DNA of 64,000 bases from Streptomyces sp. NBC_00582 (GTDB lineage Bacteria; Actinomycetota; Actinomycetes; Streptomycetales; Streptomycetaceae): positions 5,084,001 through 5,148,000 of the forward strand of contig NZ_CP107772.1 in NCBI RefSeq assembly GCF_036345155.1. Reading direction: 5' to 3'. The notes under the pieces are model-generated. The model searched no databases, had not been told where the DNA came from, and saw nothing but the letters and a program-made list of their open reading frames with translations. Numbering within the stretch: the first letter of the stretch is position 1; each line of letters begins with the position of its first letter. This document shows positions 34,307 to 43,527 of the stretch, one piece after another. The position numbers and the translations under genes are program-made.

Positions 34307-35158
34307 GTGGCGACTTTCGCGACGCCGGACCAGCTGCTGGTGATCATCGATCCGATTGCCCTGAGGGCCGACGGGGAGTCCGTACGGATCGCGAAAGACG
34401 TGCTCAGCGCGGGTGCGGCGAGTACGAAGGTGTGTCTTCCGGAGGGCCCGGAGGAATTCGCCCGGGTGCTGGCCCGGCGGGGTTCGCGGCGGCCGGTTGT
34501 GATCGGTGACGACCGTGCGCTGACCCGGACGGTGGCGCTGCTGCACCGGCAGCGGGAACTGGCCGGATGTGCGCTGTCGATGGTGCCGGTGGGGACCGCG
34601 CTGGGCGTGGCGCACGCCCTGGGAATCCCCACGGGGGCCGTGGCGGCGGCGCGGGCCGTCCTCGACGGCGCCGAGCGGCGGCTGGACCTGCTGGTGGACG
34701 ACAGCGACGGAGTGGTGCTGGGGGCGCTGCGGATCCCGCCGCTGGAGCAGCTCGGCGCGCAGGAGGAGTCCGCGGAGGCCGCCGGCCGGCCCTGGCTGCA
34801 GTCCCTCGTCCGCACCCTCGTGCCCCCGCGGGCGCCGCGCCCCGTCTCCACGCCTGCCCCGCCGGGTCCGGCCCGGCTGCGGGTCGAGGTGGACGGGGTG
34901 ACCCTGGTCGACCTCGACCAGCCGGTGGAGGCGGTGTCGGTCACCCCGGGCACGGTGTCCGGGGCGGCCGAGGTGGTCGTCCGCCCGCTGTCGGTCGGCG
35001 CGGAGGCGGCTCCCCTGGAGGCCCGGGGCCACACGGTCACCGTCTCCGGCGCGGACTTCCGCTACCGCGCGGACGCGTCGGTGACGGGCCCGGTGCGCAG
35101 ACGGACGTGGACGGTGCGGGAGGGGGCACTGGGGCTGGTGTTGCCGACGGTGGGGTGA
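34307..35158 (+). CDS. diacylglycerol-kinase-family-like protein
   Basis: The 283-residue soluble protein starts VATFATPDQLLVIIDPIALRADGES (in parts), followed by the GSRRPVVIGDDRALTRTVALL region and VPVGTALGVAHALGIPTG, which correspond to the DAGK catalytic-domain GGDGT and P-G-T-x-N-x-hA blocks, but in degenerate form: the GGDGT glycine loop reads GDDRA. Lipid kinase activity is thus doubtful. The C-terminal half is a beta domain (about 185-280) as in DAGK/LCB5 proteins. GTG 34307 follows GAGGCAGG. Divergent from purA. Confidence 0.65.
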   Translation: MATFATPDQLLVIIDPIALRADGESVRIAKDVLSAGAASTKVCLPEGPEEFARVLARRGSRRPVVIGDDRALTRTVALLHRQRELAGCALSMVPVGTALGVAHALGIPTGAVAAARAVLDGAERRLDLLVDDSDGVVLGALRIPPLEQLGAQEESAEAAGRPWLQSLVRTLVPPRAPRPVSTPAPPGPARLRVEVDGVTLVDLDQPVEAVSVTPGTVSGAAEVVVRPLSVGAEAAPLEARGHTVTVSGADFRYRADASVTGPVRRRTWTVREGALGLVLPTVG

Positions 35159-35210
35159 GTCAGGCCCCGTCGTCCGCCGTCGGCCCAGGGAACCCCGCCG
35201 GGTCGCTCCG

Positions 35211-36017
35211 TCATGAGCCGAGCGCGCCATCCGAGTCGCTGTCGTCCTTCAGCCCGACCCCCGAACTCCCCAGCTGACGGGCCCTCTCCAGCAACCCCGC
35301 CAGCTTTTCCGCAGCCAGGTCGTACGACAGGCCCAGGGGCGGCCTGATGTTGGACAGGCAGTTGCGGTCGGCGTCCGTGGTCGCGCCCGGTACCGGGCGG
35401 TGGGTCAGGTACGCGCCCAGGGAGTCCGCCGCCGACATGCCGGGACGCTCGCCGACGAGGACGACCACCGCCGTCGCGCCCATCGCCGCCGCCACGTCGT
35501 CGCCGAGGGCCACCCGGGCCTGTTCCGCGAGGACGACGGGGGCCAGGTGCCATCCCGGCAGCCGGGCAGCCGTCGCCCGGATCATCGGCGCCGCGTGTTC
35601 GTGCACCGCCCGGCTGGAGAGCCCGTCGGCGACCACGAACACGACGTCCCACGCGCCGCCCGGGAGGTGCGCACGGTCCACGGCGTCCAGGCGGCGGCCC
35701 AGGTCGGGGCGCTGGAGGTAGGTGAGCCGGTCGGGGGCGGCGCTGCGGACCCGTACCGTCGGCATGCCGGGCAGTTCCGCCGCGACCCGGTCCGGGGCGA
35801 ACGGCGAGTGCACCGCGTCCCGGGCCGCCGCGTGCGCGGCCTGGAGCTCCAGCCGGTGGCGGGTGGGCAGCGCGGTGCCGGCCCGGCCGAGACCGATGCG
35901 CGCCTGGGTGCGGCGGCGCAGCGCCGGCCACAGATCGTCGTTCGGCACGGACACCTCGGTCACTTCTCTCACCTCGGTCACCTCTCCCACCTCCGTCATG
36001 CCGCGAGCCTCCGTCAT
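35211..36017 (-). CDS. eutC: ethanolamine ammonia-lyase small subunit
   Basis: The 268-residue protein has the EutC core: QARIGLGRAGTALPTRHRLELQAAHAAARDAVH (in pieces), VVFVVADGLSSRAVHEHAAPMI and LVGERPGMSAADSLGAYLTH. With EutB it forms the adenosylcobalamin enzyme that splits ethanolamine into acetaldehyde and ammonia. ATG 36017 overlaps the eutB stop. An 18-base tandem duplication gives a second ATG at 35999 with a proper GGAGG eight bases upstream, so translation may begin there. The first residues are repeated TEV units. Confidence 0.92.
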   Translation of the reverse strand: MTEARGMTEVGEVTEVREVTEVSVPNDDLWPALRRRTQARIGLGRAGTALPTRHRLELQAAHAAARDAVHSPFAPDRVAAELPGMPTVRVRSAAPDRLTYLQRPDLGRRLDAVDRAHLPGGAWDVVFVVADGLSSRAVHEHAAPMIRATAARLPGWHLAPVVLAEQARVALGDDVAAAMGATAVVVLVGERPGMSAADSLGAYLTHRPVPGATTDADRNCLSNIRPPLGLSYDLAAEKLAGLLERARQLGSSGVGLKDDSDSDGALGS

Positions 36018-36026
36018 GCCGCGAGC
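35991..36026 (-). repeat. 18-base tandem duplication over the eutB/eutC junction
   Basis: GCTCGCGGCATGACGGAG occurs twice in direct succession, without any mismatch. The first copy (minus-strand order) holds the eutB stop and first eutC ATG. The second supplies a further in-frame ATG preceded by GGAGG. Exact identity suggests a recent event. Confidence 0.9.
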
Positions 36027-37408
36027 TCCCGGCCGATGGCCGTCAGGGGATGGGTCGTACCGGCGATCTCGCGGATGCCGCCGCGGTCGTCCAGGAGGCC
36101 CACCGAGCCCAGCCACGCCTCGAACTCGGGGGCCGGGCGCAGACCGAGCACCTCCCGCAGGTAGAGCGCGTCGTGGTACGAGGCCGACTGGTAGTTGAGC
36201 ATGATGTCGTCGCCGCCCGGGGTGCAGATCACGAAGGACGCCCCGGCCACGCCCAGCACGGTCAGCATGGTGGCGATGTCGTCGTCATCGGCGTCGGCGT
36301 GGTTGGTGTAGCAGATGTCGAGGCCCATGGGCAGGCCGAGCAGCTTGCCGCAGAAGTGGTCCTCCAGGGCGGCGCGCAGGATCTGCCGGCCGTCGTAGAG
36401 GTACTCCGGGCCGATGAAGCCGACGACCGTGTTGACCAGCAGCGGGTCGTAGCGGCGGGCCACCGCGTACGCCCGTGCCTCCACCGTCTGCTGGTCCACC
36501 CCGTGGTGCGCGTCGGCGGAGAGGGCGCTGCCCTGCCCGGTCTCGAAGTACATGACGTTACGGCCGACCGTGCCCCGGTCGAGGGCGAGGGCGGCCTCGT
36601 ACGCCTCGTCGAGCAGGCCGAGGGTCACCCCGAAGGAGGCGTTCGCGGCCTGGGTGCCCGCGATGGACTGGAAGACGAGGTCGACGGGGGCGTCCTTCGC
36701 CATCAGGTCGACGGCCGTGGTGACATGGCACAGCACGCAGGACTGCGTGGGGATGGAGTAGCGGCCGATCACCCCGTCCAGGAGCTCCAGCAGGTCCCGT
36801 ACGGCCTTGGGGCTGTCGGTGGCCGGGTTGATGCCGATCACCGCGTCACCGGAGCCCAGCAGCAGCCCGTCGAGCAGGGCGGCGGCCACGCCGGCCGGGT
36901 CGTCGGTGGGGTGGTTGGGCTGCAGCCGGGTCGCGAGGCGGCCGGGCAGGCCGATCGTGGAACGGAAGGCGGTCACCACCCGCACCTTGCGCGCCACCGC
37001 CACCAGATCCGCGTTCCCCATCAGCTTCGACACGGCCGCGGCCATCTCCGGGGTCAGGCCCGGCGCCAGCGCGGCCAGCGCCGCCGGGTCCGCCGCCTCC
37101 GACAGCAGCCACTCCCGCAGCTCCCCCACCGTCATCGACGCCACCGGCGCGAAGGCCGCCCGCTGGTGCGTGTCGAGGATGAGCCGGGTGACGTCGTCGT
37201 CCTCGTAGGGGATCAGGGGCTCGGTGAGGAAGTCGGTCAGGGGGACGTCCGCGAGCGCCCAGCGTGCCGCGATCCGCTCCCGGGCCGTGCGGGCCGCGAG
37301 GCCGGCCAGTCGGTCGCCGGAGCGTTCGGGGCTCGCGGCGGCGAGGAGGCGGGCGAGGGAGCCGAAGCGGTGCCGCTCGCCGCCGAGGGTGGACGTGTAG
37401 ACGCTCAT
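36014..37408 (-). CDS. eutB: ethanolamine ammonia-lyase large subunit
   Basis: The 464-residue catalytic subunit has the expected TIM-barrel motifs: RLQPNHPTDDPAG, GDAVIGINPATDS, PTQSCVLCHVTT, FETGQGSALSADAHHG, LDICYTNHADADDDD and the final ASYHDALYLR. Key ethanolamine- and cobalamin-contacting residues appear present. Length is normal. No eutA reactivase or microcompartment shell genes are nearby, so the pathway is cytosolic. The divergent permease gene (37558) probably brings in the substrate; a 149-base AT-rich gap separates the two. Confidence 0.95.
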   Translation of the reverse strand: MSVYTSTLGGERHRFGSLARLLAAASPERSGDRLAGLAARTARERIAARWALADVPLTDFLTEPLIPYEDDDVTRLILDTHQRAAFAPVASMTVGELREWLLSEAADPAALAALAPGLTPEMAAAVSKLMGNADLVAVARKVRVVTAFRSTIGLPGRLATRLQPNHPTDDPAGVAAALLDGLLLGSGDAVIGINPATDSPKAVRDLLELLDGVIGRYSIPTQSCVLCHVTTAVDLMAKDAPVDLVFQSIAGTQAANASFGVTLGLLDEAYEAALALDRGTVGRNVMYFETGQGSALSADAHHGVDQQTVEARAYAVARRYDPLLVNTVVGFIGPEYLYDGRQILRAALEDHFCGKLLGLPMGLDICYTNHADADDDDIATMLTVLGVAGASFVICTPGGDDIMLNYQSASYHDALYLREVLGLRPAPEFEAWLGSVGLLDDRGGIREIAGTTHPLTAIGRELAA

Positions 37409-37458
37409 GGCGGCGACCGTACGAGCCCGGTGTTTCTCTCAGATTTCTAAAGGTCTGG

Positions 37459-37487
37459 TTGACAAACATTTAACGCCCCGAGACCCT
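37459..37487 (+). promoter_or_regulatory. promoter of the permease gene
   Basis: TTGACA (37459-37464) is a perfect -35. The hexamer GACCCT (37482-37487) stands 17 bases downstream as a weak -10. The start codon lies 70 bases further. The low AT content of the -10 suggests an activator may be needed. Confidence 0.5.
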
Positions 37488-37557
37488 TGCTCGACTCATT
37501 CGGGCAAGAGAGTTCCCGTCCAGCACGCAGTGGACGAGCAAGGAGAGGGGCCACCCG

Positions 37558-39066
37558 ATGGCAGTGGACGAGGGCGTCGCCCCGGCGGCGCGGACGAGTG
37601 ACGCAGGCACGGTTCACCGACTCAAGCCCAACGCAGTGGGCCTGCTGGGCGTGGTCTTCATGGCCGTCGCGACGGCCGCGCCGATCACCGCGATGACGGG
37701 CAACGTCCCCTTCATGGTGTCGGCCGGGAACGGCATCGGCGCCCCGGCGAGCTACCTCGTCGCAATGGTCGTACTGGCAATCTTTTCCGTCGGCTTCACC
37801 TCGATGGCGAAGCACATCACGTCCACGGGCGCCTTCTACGGCTTCATCTCCTACGGCCTCGGCCGCTCGGTCGGCCTCGCCTCGGGGCTGCTCGCGACCT
37901 TCGCCTACGTCGTGTTCGAGCCGGCGCTGATCGGCATCTTCTCGACCTTCGCCACGACGACCCTGAAGGACCAGACGGGGCTGGACGTCCCGTGGTGGGC
38001 GTTCGCGGTCCTGATGCTGGCGATCAACGCGACCGGCACCTGGTTCGGTGTGTCCGTCGCCGAGAAGCTGCTGGTCGTGCTGCTGGCCACCGAGGTGACG
38101 ATCCTCGCCGCGATGGCGGTCTCGGTCGCCCTCCACGGCGGCGGCCCCGACGGCTTCGGCCTCGACCCGGTGAACCCGGTGAACGCCTTCAAGGGCACCT
38201 CGGCGGGTCTCGGCCTGTTCTTCGCCTTCTGGTCCTGGGTCGGCTTCGAGTCGACGGCGATGTACGGCGAGGAGTCCCGCAACCCGAAGAAGATCATCCC
38301 CAAGGCGACGATGATCTCCGTGCTCGGCGTCGGCGTCTTCTACGTCTTCGTCTCCTGGATGGCGATCACCGGCACGGGCGAGTCGCAGGCCGTGAAGGTC
38401 GCGACCGACGACCCGCTCGGCCTGTTCTTCAACCCCACCGAGCGGTACGTCGGCCACTGGGCGGTCGACGTCATGCAGTGGCTGATGATCACCGGCTCGC
38501 TGGCCTGCGGCATGGCCTTCCACAACTGCGCCGCCCGTTACATGTACGCGCTGGGCAGGGAAGGCGTCCTGCCCTCCCTCAAGGACACCGTCGGCCGCAC
38601 CCACGCCCGGCACGGCTCCCCGCACATCGCGGGCCTCGTCCAGACGATCGTCTCGGCGGTCCTGATCGGCGCGTTCTGGGCCGCCGGCAAGGACCCGTAC
38701 ACCGGCACGTACGTCCTGCTCGCGATCCTCGGCACGATGGCGATCCTGGTCGTACAGGCGGTGTGCTCGTTCGCGGTCCTGGTGTACTTCCGCTCCCACC
38801 ACCCCGAGAGCCGGCACTGGTTCAGGACCTTCGCCGCGCCGCTGACCGGCGGGGTCGCGATGCTCGCGGTGGTGGCGCTGCTGGTGTCCAACATGGGCGT
38901 CGCGGCCGGACCGGAGTCGGGCTCACTGGTGCTGAAGGCGACCCCGTGGATCGTCGCCCTGATCGCGGTGGCGGGCCTCGGCTACGCGCAGTACCTCAAG
39001 CGGCGCTCACCCGAGCGGTATCTCCTGCTGGGGCGGACGGTCCTGGAGGAGACCCGGGAGCGGTAG
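37558..39066 (+). CDS. APC-family permease, probable ethanolamine/amino acid importer
   Basis: The 502-residue protein has about 12 membrane helices and the APC-family start VGLLGVVFMAVATAAPITAM with an unwound substrate helix. The segment FFAFWSWVGFESTAMYGEESRNPKKIIP is a hallmark of this family. The role as ethanolamine permease is inferred from its divergent position to eutBC. GGAGAGG precedes ATG 37558. The C-terminus is basic (KRRSPERYLLLGR). Confidence 0.85.
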   Translation: MAVDEGVAPAARTSDAGTVHRLKPNAVGLLGVVFMAVATAAPITAMTGNVPFMVSAGNGIGAPASYLVAMVVLAIFSVGFTSMAKHITSTGAFYGFISYGLGRSVGLASGLLATFAYVVFEPALIGIFSTFATTTLKDQTGLDVPWWAFAVLMLAINATGTWFGVSVAEKLLVVLLATEVTILAAMAVSVALHGGGPDGFGLDPVNPVNAFKGTSAGLGLFFAFWSWVGFESTAMYGEESRNPKKIIPKATMISVLGVGVFYVFVSWMAITGTGESQAVKVATDDPLGLFFNPTERYVGHWAVDVMQWLMITGSLACGMAFHNCAARYMYALGREGVLPSLKDTVGRTHARHGSPHIAGLVQTIVSAVLIGAFWAAGKDPYTGTYVLLAILGTMAILVVQAVCSFAVLVYFRSHHPESRHWFRTFAAPLTGGVAMLAVVALLVSNMGVAAGPESGSLVLKATPWIVALIAVAGLGYAQYLKRRSPERYLLLGRTVLEETRER

Positions 39067-39068
39067 CG

Positions 39069-39575
39069 CTACGACAGGCGCTGGGCGCCGAAGAGCTGTT
39101 CGCGGTGGACCCGCCACCGCTCCATCATGGCCGAGAGCTCACCCTCGACGAACTCGAAGAAGGCGAGCGTCTCGGCCATGCGCCGTCCGGCCGGGGTGTC
39201 GGGGCCGAGGCTGTCGACGCCATCGCGCAGGGCGCCCTCCCAGCGCCGGATGACCGCGTCCCGGTTGGTCAGGGCCGCGTACCACTGGTCGCCGTGCACC
39301 CGGTAGCGCTCCCGGCGCGAGCCCGGCTCCCGCTCGCGCGCCACCATGTGCGCCTGGGACAGGTAGCGCACCGCGCCGGAGACTCCGGCGGGGCTGATCC
39401 TGAGCTGTTCGGCGAGTTCGACGGAGGACATCGCGCCCTCGTCGGAGGACAGGAGCGCGGCGAAGACCCGGGCGGCCATCCGCTGCATCCCGGCCTCGAC
39501 GAGCTGCGCCGCGAACGTCTCCACGAACCTCGACACGGCCTCCGGGTCCCGGGCTGTTTCGCTCATGCGCTCCAT
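39069..39575 (-). CDS. MarR/GbsR-type transcriptional regulator
   Basis: The 168-residue protein has a winged helix with SSVELAEQLRISPAGVSGAVRYL (in parts) and a wing (REREPGSRRERYRV), plus C-terminal dimerisation helices. Divergent from an ABC exporter, it probably represses that exporter and itself. ATG 39575 or an ATG three codons on could be the start; neither has a strong SD. The 65-base gap has an inverted repeat that may be its operator. Confidence 0.88.
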   Translation of the reverse strand: MERMSETARDPEAVSRFVETFAAQLVEAGMQRMAARVFAALLSSDEGAMSSVELAEQLRISPAGVSGAVRYLSQAHMVAREREPGSRRERYRVHGDQWYAALTNRDAVIRRWEGALRDGVDSLGPDTPAGRRMAETLAFFEFVEGELSAMMERWRVHREQLFGAQRLS

Positions 39576-39594
39576 CGTAACGTCATTTCACTCT

Positions 39595-39625
39595 CTTCTT
39601 TAACTTCACAAATTTCTGAAAGAAG
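39595..39625. promoter_or_regulatory. AT-rich inverted repeat between marR-like gene and ABC genes
   Basis: CTTCTTT at 39595-39601 and AAAGAAG at 39619-39625 are perfect inverted arms around 17 bases. The stretch is far richer in A/T than its surroundings. It overlaps the likely promoter of the ABC genes (TTTCAC and CAAATT, 17-base spacing), so the divergent regulator is a good candidate to bind here. Confidence 0.45.
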
Positions 39626-39640
39626 CGTACGTTCGGGGGC

Positions 39641-40576
39641 ATGACCAAGGCCATCACGGTGTCCGGACTCCACAAGTCCTTCGGCCGCACCCACGCCCTC
39701 GACGGTCTCGACCTGGAGGTCGACCGGGGCGAGGTGCACGGCTTCCTCGGTCCCAACGGCTCCGGCAAGTCCACCACCATCCGCGTCCTGCTCGGCCTGC
39801 TGCGCGCCGACGCGGGCACCGCGCGGCTCCTCGGCCGCGACCCGTGGACGGACGCCGTCGAGGTGCACCGCCGGATCGCGTACGTCCCCGGCGACGTCAC
39901 CCTCTGGCGCGACCTGTCGGGCGGCGAGGTCATCGACCTGTACGGCAGGCTGCGCGGCGGACTCGACCCGCGTCGGCGCGCCGAGCTGATCGACCGCTTC
40001 GAGCTGGACCCCACCAAGAAGGGCCGCACCTACTCAAAGGGCAACCGGCAGAAGGTCGCCCTGGTCGCCGCGTTCGCCTCGGACGTCGACCTGCTCATCC
40101 TGGACGAGCCGACCTCCGGACTGGACCCGCTGATGGAGGAGGTCTTCCAGCGCTGTGTGGAGGAGGAGCGGGACCGGGGACGCACGGTCCTGCTGTCCTC
40201 CCACATCCTCAGCGAGGTGGAGGAGTTGTGCGACCGGGTCAGCATCATCCGCAAGGGCCGCACGGTGGAGAGCGGCTCGCTCGCCGACCTGCGCCATCTG
40301 ACCCGGACCAGCGTCACGGCCGAACTCGCCGGTCCGCCCAACGGGTTGGCCGCCCTCCCCGGCGTCCACGACCTCGACGTCCAGGGCAGACGGGTCCGAC
40401 TCCAGGTCGACACCGACAAACTCGACGCCGTGCTGCGGTCGTTGACGGACTCGGGCGTACGGTCGCTGACCTCGACGCCGCCGACCCTGGAGGAGCTCTT
40501 CCTGCGCCACTACCAGGAAGACCAGGGGGGCCGGGGAGATCAGGAAGGCGCGGCCGGCGAGGTGGCGGCCCGATGA
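39641..40576 (+). CDS. ABC transporter ATP-binding subunit
   Basis: The 311-residue protein has Walker [10 protein letters not shown] (37-45), Walker B LLILDEP (151-157), the H-loop SSHILSE and a signature YSKGNRQK instead of LSGGQ, common in DrrA-like exporters. It powers the six-helix-pair permease encoded next. The C-terminus beyond residue 230 is a DrrA-like regulatory extension. The ATG 39641 has GGGGG only a few bases ahead. The ATGA overlap couples it to the permease. Confidence 0.92.
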   Translation: MTKAITVSGLHKSFGRTHALDGLDLEVDRGEVHGFLGPNGSGKSTTIRVLLGLLRADAGTARLLGRDPWTDAVEVHRRIAYVPGDVTLWRDLSGGEVIDLYGRLRGGLDPRRRAELIDRFELDPTKKGRTYSKGNRQKVALVAAFASDVDLLILDEPTSGLDPLMEEVFQRCVEEERDRGRTVLLSSHILSEVEELCDRVSIIRKGRTVESGSLADLRHLTRTSVTAELAGPPNGLAALPGVHDLDVQGRRVRLQVDTDKLDAVLRSLTDSGVRSLTSTPPTLEELFLRHYQEDQGGRGDQEGAAGEVAAR

Positions 40577-42141
40577 GCACGCTCGCCGGCACCGGCGTCC
40601 TGACGCGGTTCGCACTGCGCCGCGACCGGGTGCTGATCCCCGTCTGGGTGGCCGTGAACACCCTGATGGTCCTCACCATGCCGAACACCCTGAAGAGCCT
40701 GTACGGCACCCCCGCCGACCGGGCCGACCTGCTCCACCAGCTCGACACCAACGCCTCCCTGCGCGCCCTGATCGGCCCCGTCTTCGACGACTCCCTCGGC
40801 GCGCTCACCGCCTGGCGGGTCGGCGTGTACGCGGGTGCGCTCGCCGCCGTGACCGGCCTGCTGGTCGTCGTACGGCACACCCGGGACGAGGAGGAGAGCG
40901 GGCGGCAGGAACTGATCGCGTCCGGGGCGGTGGGGCGGCGGGCCTCACTGACGGCGGCACTGCTGGCGGCGGGGGTTGCCAACGGCGTGCTCGCCCTGCT
41001 GGTGACGGTGGGGCTGGCCGGGCAGGGGGCGGCGGGGGCCGTGGCGTTCGGACTCGGGCTGGCCGGGGTCGGGATGGTGTTCGCGACCCTGGCGGCGATC
41101 GTCGCGCAGCTCACCGAGAGCGCGCGGCTGGCCCGGGGCCTGACGGCGGCGGCGCTGGGCGCGGCCTTCGTGCTGCGGGCGGCCGGCGACTCCGCCACGG
41201 ATGGGGGCTCGTCGGTGCTGACCTGGCTGTCCCCGCTGGGCTGGCTGGAGAACCTTCGGGCGTTCGCCGACGAACGGTGGTGGGTGCTGGGCCTGTTCAC
41301 GGTGGCGGTCGCCGTCCAGGCCGCCGCGGCCTACGGGCTGGCCGGCCGCCGGGACGTCGGGATGAGCTTCCTGCCGACCCGGCCGGGACCCGCCACCGGC
41401 CGCCTGGCCTCGGCGGGCGCGCTGGCCCGGCGGTTGCAGCGGGGCGCGGTGCTGGGCTGGAGCGTCGGCTTCTTCCTCGCCGGGGTCGTCTACGGCGGCC
41501 TGGCGGACGGGGCGGCCGACCTCGTCGCCGACAACGACAAGGCACGCGAGATCTTCGAACGCATGGGCGGACAGTCGGGGCTCACCGACGCCTTCCTCGC
41601 GGCCATGGCCGGCATGCTGGGCCTGATCGCCTCGCTGTACGTGGTGGCCTCGGTGCTGCGGCTGCACGGCGAGGAGACCTCGGGCCGGGCGGAGCCGGTC
41701 CTGGCGAACGCGGTCGGGCGGCTGCGCTGGGCCGCCGGCCATCTGCTGATCGCCTTCGGCGGCGCGGCCCTGATCATGCTGCTGGCCGGCCTCGGTCTCC
41801 TCGCCGGTCACGGCGAGGCGGCGGGCCCCCTCCTGGCCGCGTGCCTGGTGCAGCTCCCGGCGGTGTGGGTCGTCGGCGGCATCGCGGTCCTGCTGTACGG
41901 CTGGGCGCCCCGGCCGGCGCCCGCCGCGTGGGGTGTGGCGGGCGCGGTCCTGCTCGTCGGCTGGATCGGCCCGGCCCTGGACGCCCCACAGTTCGTCCTG
42001 GACCTCTCCCCCTTCGCCCACCTCCCCAAGCTGCCCGGCGGAGAGATGAACTGGGGGCCGATCGGGCTCCTGACCCTCCTGGCGGGGGCGCTGGTGACCG
42101 GTGGCCTGACGGGCCTGCACCGCCGCGACCTGACGACCTGA
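40573..42141 (+). CDS. ABC transporter permease subunit
   Basis: The 522-residue protein has about 12 membrane helices in two halves joined by a long cytoplasmic loop ([16 protein letters not shown]). This double-length ABC-2-type permease is typical of antibiotic or lipid exporters partnered with DrrA-like ATPases. ATG 40573 overlaps the ATPase stop. The much longer open frame upstream is a shadow of the ATPase gene. A hairpin follows 20 bases after the stop. Confidence 0.9.
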   Translation: MSTLAGTGVLTRFALRRDRVLIPVWVAVNTLMVLTMPNTLKSLYGTPADRADLLHQLDTNASLRALIGPVFDDSLGALTAWRVGVYAGALAAVTGLLVVVRHTRDEEESGRQELIASGAVGRRASLTAALLAAGVANGVLALLVTVGLAGQGAAGAVAFGLGLAGVGMVFATLAAIVAQLTESARLARGLTAAALGAAFVLRAAGDSATDGGSSVLTWLSPLGWLENLRAFADERWWVLGLFTVAVAVQAAAAYGLAGRRDVGMSFLPTRPGPATGRLASAGALARRLQRGAVLGWSVGFFLAGVVYGGLADGAADLVADNDKAREIFERMGGQSGLTDAFLAAMAGMLGLIASLYVVASVLRLHGEETSGRAEPVLANAVGRLRWAAGHLLIAFGGAALIMLLAGLGLLAGHGEAAGPLLAACLVQLPAVWVVGGIAVLLYGWAPRPAPAAWGVAGAVLLVGWIGPALDAPQFVLDLSPFAHLPKLPGGEMNWGPIGLLTLLAGALVTGGLTGLHRRDLTT

Positions 42142-42161
42142 GGCCACCCGGAACGGACGGA

Positions 42162-42179
42162 CGCAGGCGGGAGCCTGCG
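42162..42179. terminator. terminator between convergent ABC permease and P450 genes
   Basis: CGCAGGC pairs with GCCTGCG around the four-base loop GGGA. It lies 20 bases after the permease stop and 73 bases from the convergent P450 stop, so it may serve both strands. Confidence 0.55.
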
Positions 42180-42251
42180 CGGCCGCGAGGCCGGGACACG
42201 ACCCGAGGACGGCCCGGAAACCCGGCGGGGCTTGAGGTAGGTCGGCGCAGG

Positions 42252-43469
42252 TCAGAGGGTGACGGTCAGGCCCTCCAGCCCCCGGATCACGAAGTTCGGC
42301 TTCCGGCGGGGCTCCGCCGCGAGGGTCAGCGTCGGGGCCCTCTCCAGGAGTGCCGTCATCGAGGCCGCCAGCTCGATACGGGCCAGCGGCGCGCCGATGC
42401 AGTAGTGGATGCCGGCGGAGAACGAGATGTGCGGGTTCTCCGTGCGGGTGAGGTCCAGGAGCTCGGGGTGCTCGAACACCTCGGGGTCGTGGTTGGCGGA
42501 CCCGAAGAGCAGGGCGACCTCGGCGCCCCGGGGGATCGTCGTCCCGTCGATCTCGATCTCGTCCAGCACCCACCGCTCGAAGAGCTGGAGCGGGGTGTCG
42601 TACCGCATGAGCTCCTCGACGGCGGCGGGGACGAGCGTGTGGTCGGCGCGCAGGGCGGCTAGCTGCTCCGGGTGGCGGAAGAGGGCCGACCAGCCGTTGA
42701 CGGTGGCGTTGACGGTCGCCTCGTGCCCGGCGTTCAGCAGCAGCACGGCGGTCGAGATCATCTCCTGCTCGGTGAGCCGGTCGCCCTCGTCGTGCGCGGC
42801 GATGAGCCCGGAGATGAGGTCGTCGCCGGGCTCCTTGCGCCGGGCGGCGATCAGCTCGCGCAGGTACTCCGAGAACTCGACGGAGGCCCGTACGGCCTTC
42901 GTCGCCGTCTCCTGCGAGGGATTCAGTTCGTACATCCCGCAGATGTCCGCCGACCAGGGCCGCAGCGGCGCACGGTCGGCCTCCGGGATGCCGAGCATCT
43001 CGGCGATCACCGCGACCGGCAACGGCTCGGCGACCTCGCTCAGCAGATCGCCCCCGCCCGCTTCCACCAGCCGGTCCACCAGCTCCTCCGCGAGCTGCCG
43101 TACGTACGGCTTGAGCTGCTCGACCGTGCGCGGGGTGAACGCCTTCGACACCAGACGCCGGATCCGGGTGTGGTCCGGCGGCTCCAGGTCCAGCATCCCG
43201 TGGTCGTTGAGCGTGTGGAACGGCTCGTGCGCGGCAGGGGGAGCCGTCCGCCCGAAGTCCTCGTGCGAGAACCGGTGCTGATACGTCCGTCCCAGCCGCC
43301 GGTCCCGCAGCAGCGCCGACACGTCCGCGTGATGCGGCACCAGCCACTGGTCGGTCGGCGCGTAGTGGATCACCCGCCCGCGCTCCCGCAGCTCGGCGTA
43401 GGCGGGGTAGGGGTCGGCGAGGAACGCCGGGTCCCAGGGGTCGAAACGAAGGTCGTCAGCTACTGCCAT
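42252..43469 (-). CDS. cytochrome P450 (CYP107-like)
   Basis: This 405-residue soluble P450 has the haem ligand Cys357 in FSAGIHYCIGAPLAR, the oxygen-binding I-helix LLLNAGHEATVN, the ExxR pair EELMRYDTPLQLFER and a HTRIRRLVSKAF region. No ferredoxin or reductase gene is adjacent, so electrons must come from elsewhere. There is no biosynthetic cluster around it; substrate unknown. ATG 43469 is followed by a 58-base gap to the next gene on the same strand. Confidence 0.93.
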   Translation of the reverse strand: MAVADDLRFDPWDPAFLADPYPAYAELRERGRVIHYAPTDQWLVPHHADVSALLRDRRLGRTYQHRFSHEDFGRTAPPAAHEPFHTLNDHGMLDLEPPDHTRIRRLVSKAFTPRTVEQLKPYVRQLAEELVDRLVEAGGGDLLSEVAEPLPVAVIAEMLGIPEADRAPLRPWSADICGMYELNPSQETATKAVRASVEFSEYLRELIAARRKEPGDDLISGLIAAHDEGDRLTEQEMISTAVLLLNAGHEATVNATVNGWSALFRHPEQLAALRADHTLVPAAVEELMRYDTPLQLFERWVLDEIEIDGTTIPRGAEVALLFGSANHDPEVFEHPELLDLTRTENPHISFSAGIHYCIGAPLARIELAASMTALLERAPTLTLAAEPRRKPNFVIRGLEGLTVTL

Positions 43470-43527
43470 GAACGGACGCTAGCCGCTGATCGGGCTGCTG
43501 ACCAGGGGGGTCTCGCTCCCCCGCGGG

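Noticed and set aside
35211..37408. Ethanolamine microcompartment locus
   Set aside because: Only eutB, eutC and a permease are present; no shell protein, reactivase or aldehyde dehydrogenase gene is nearby.
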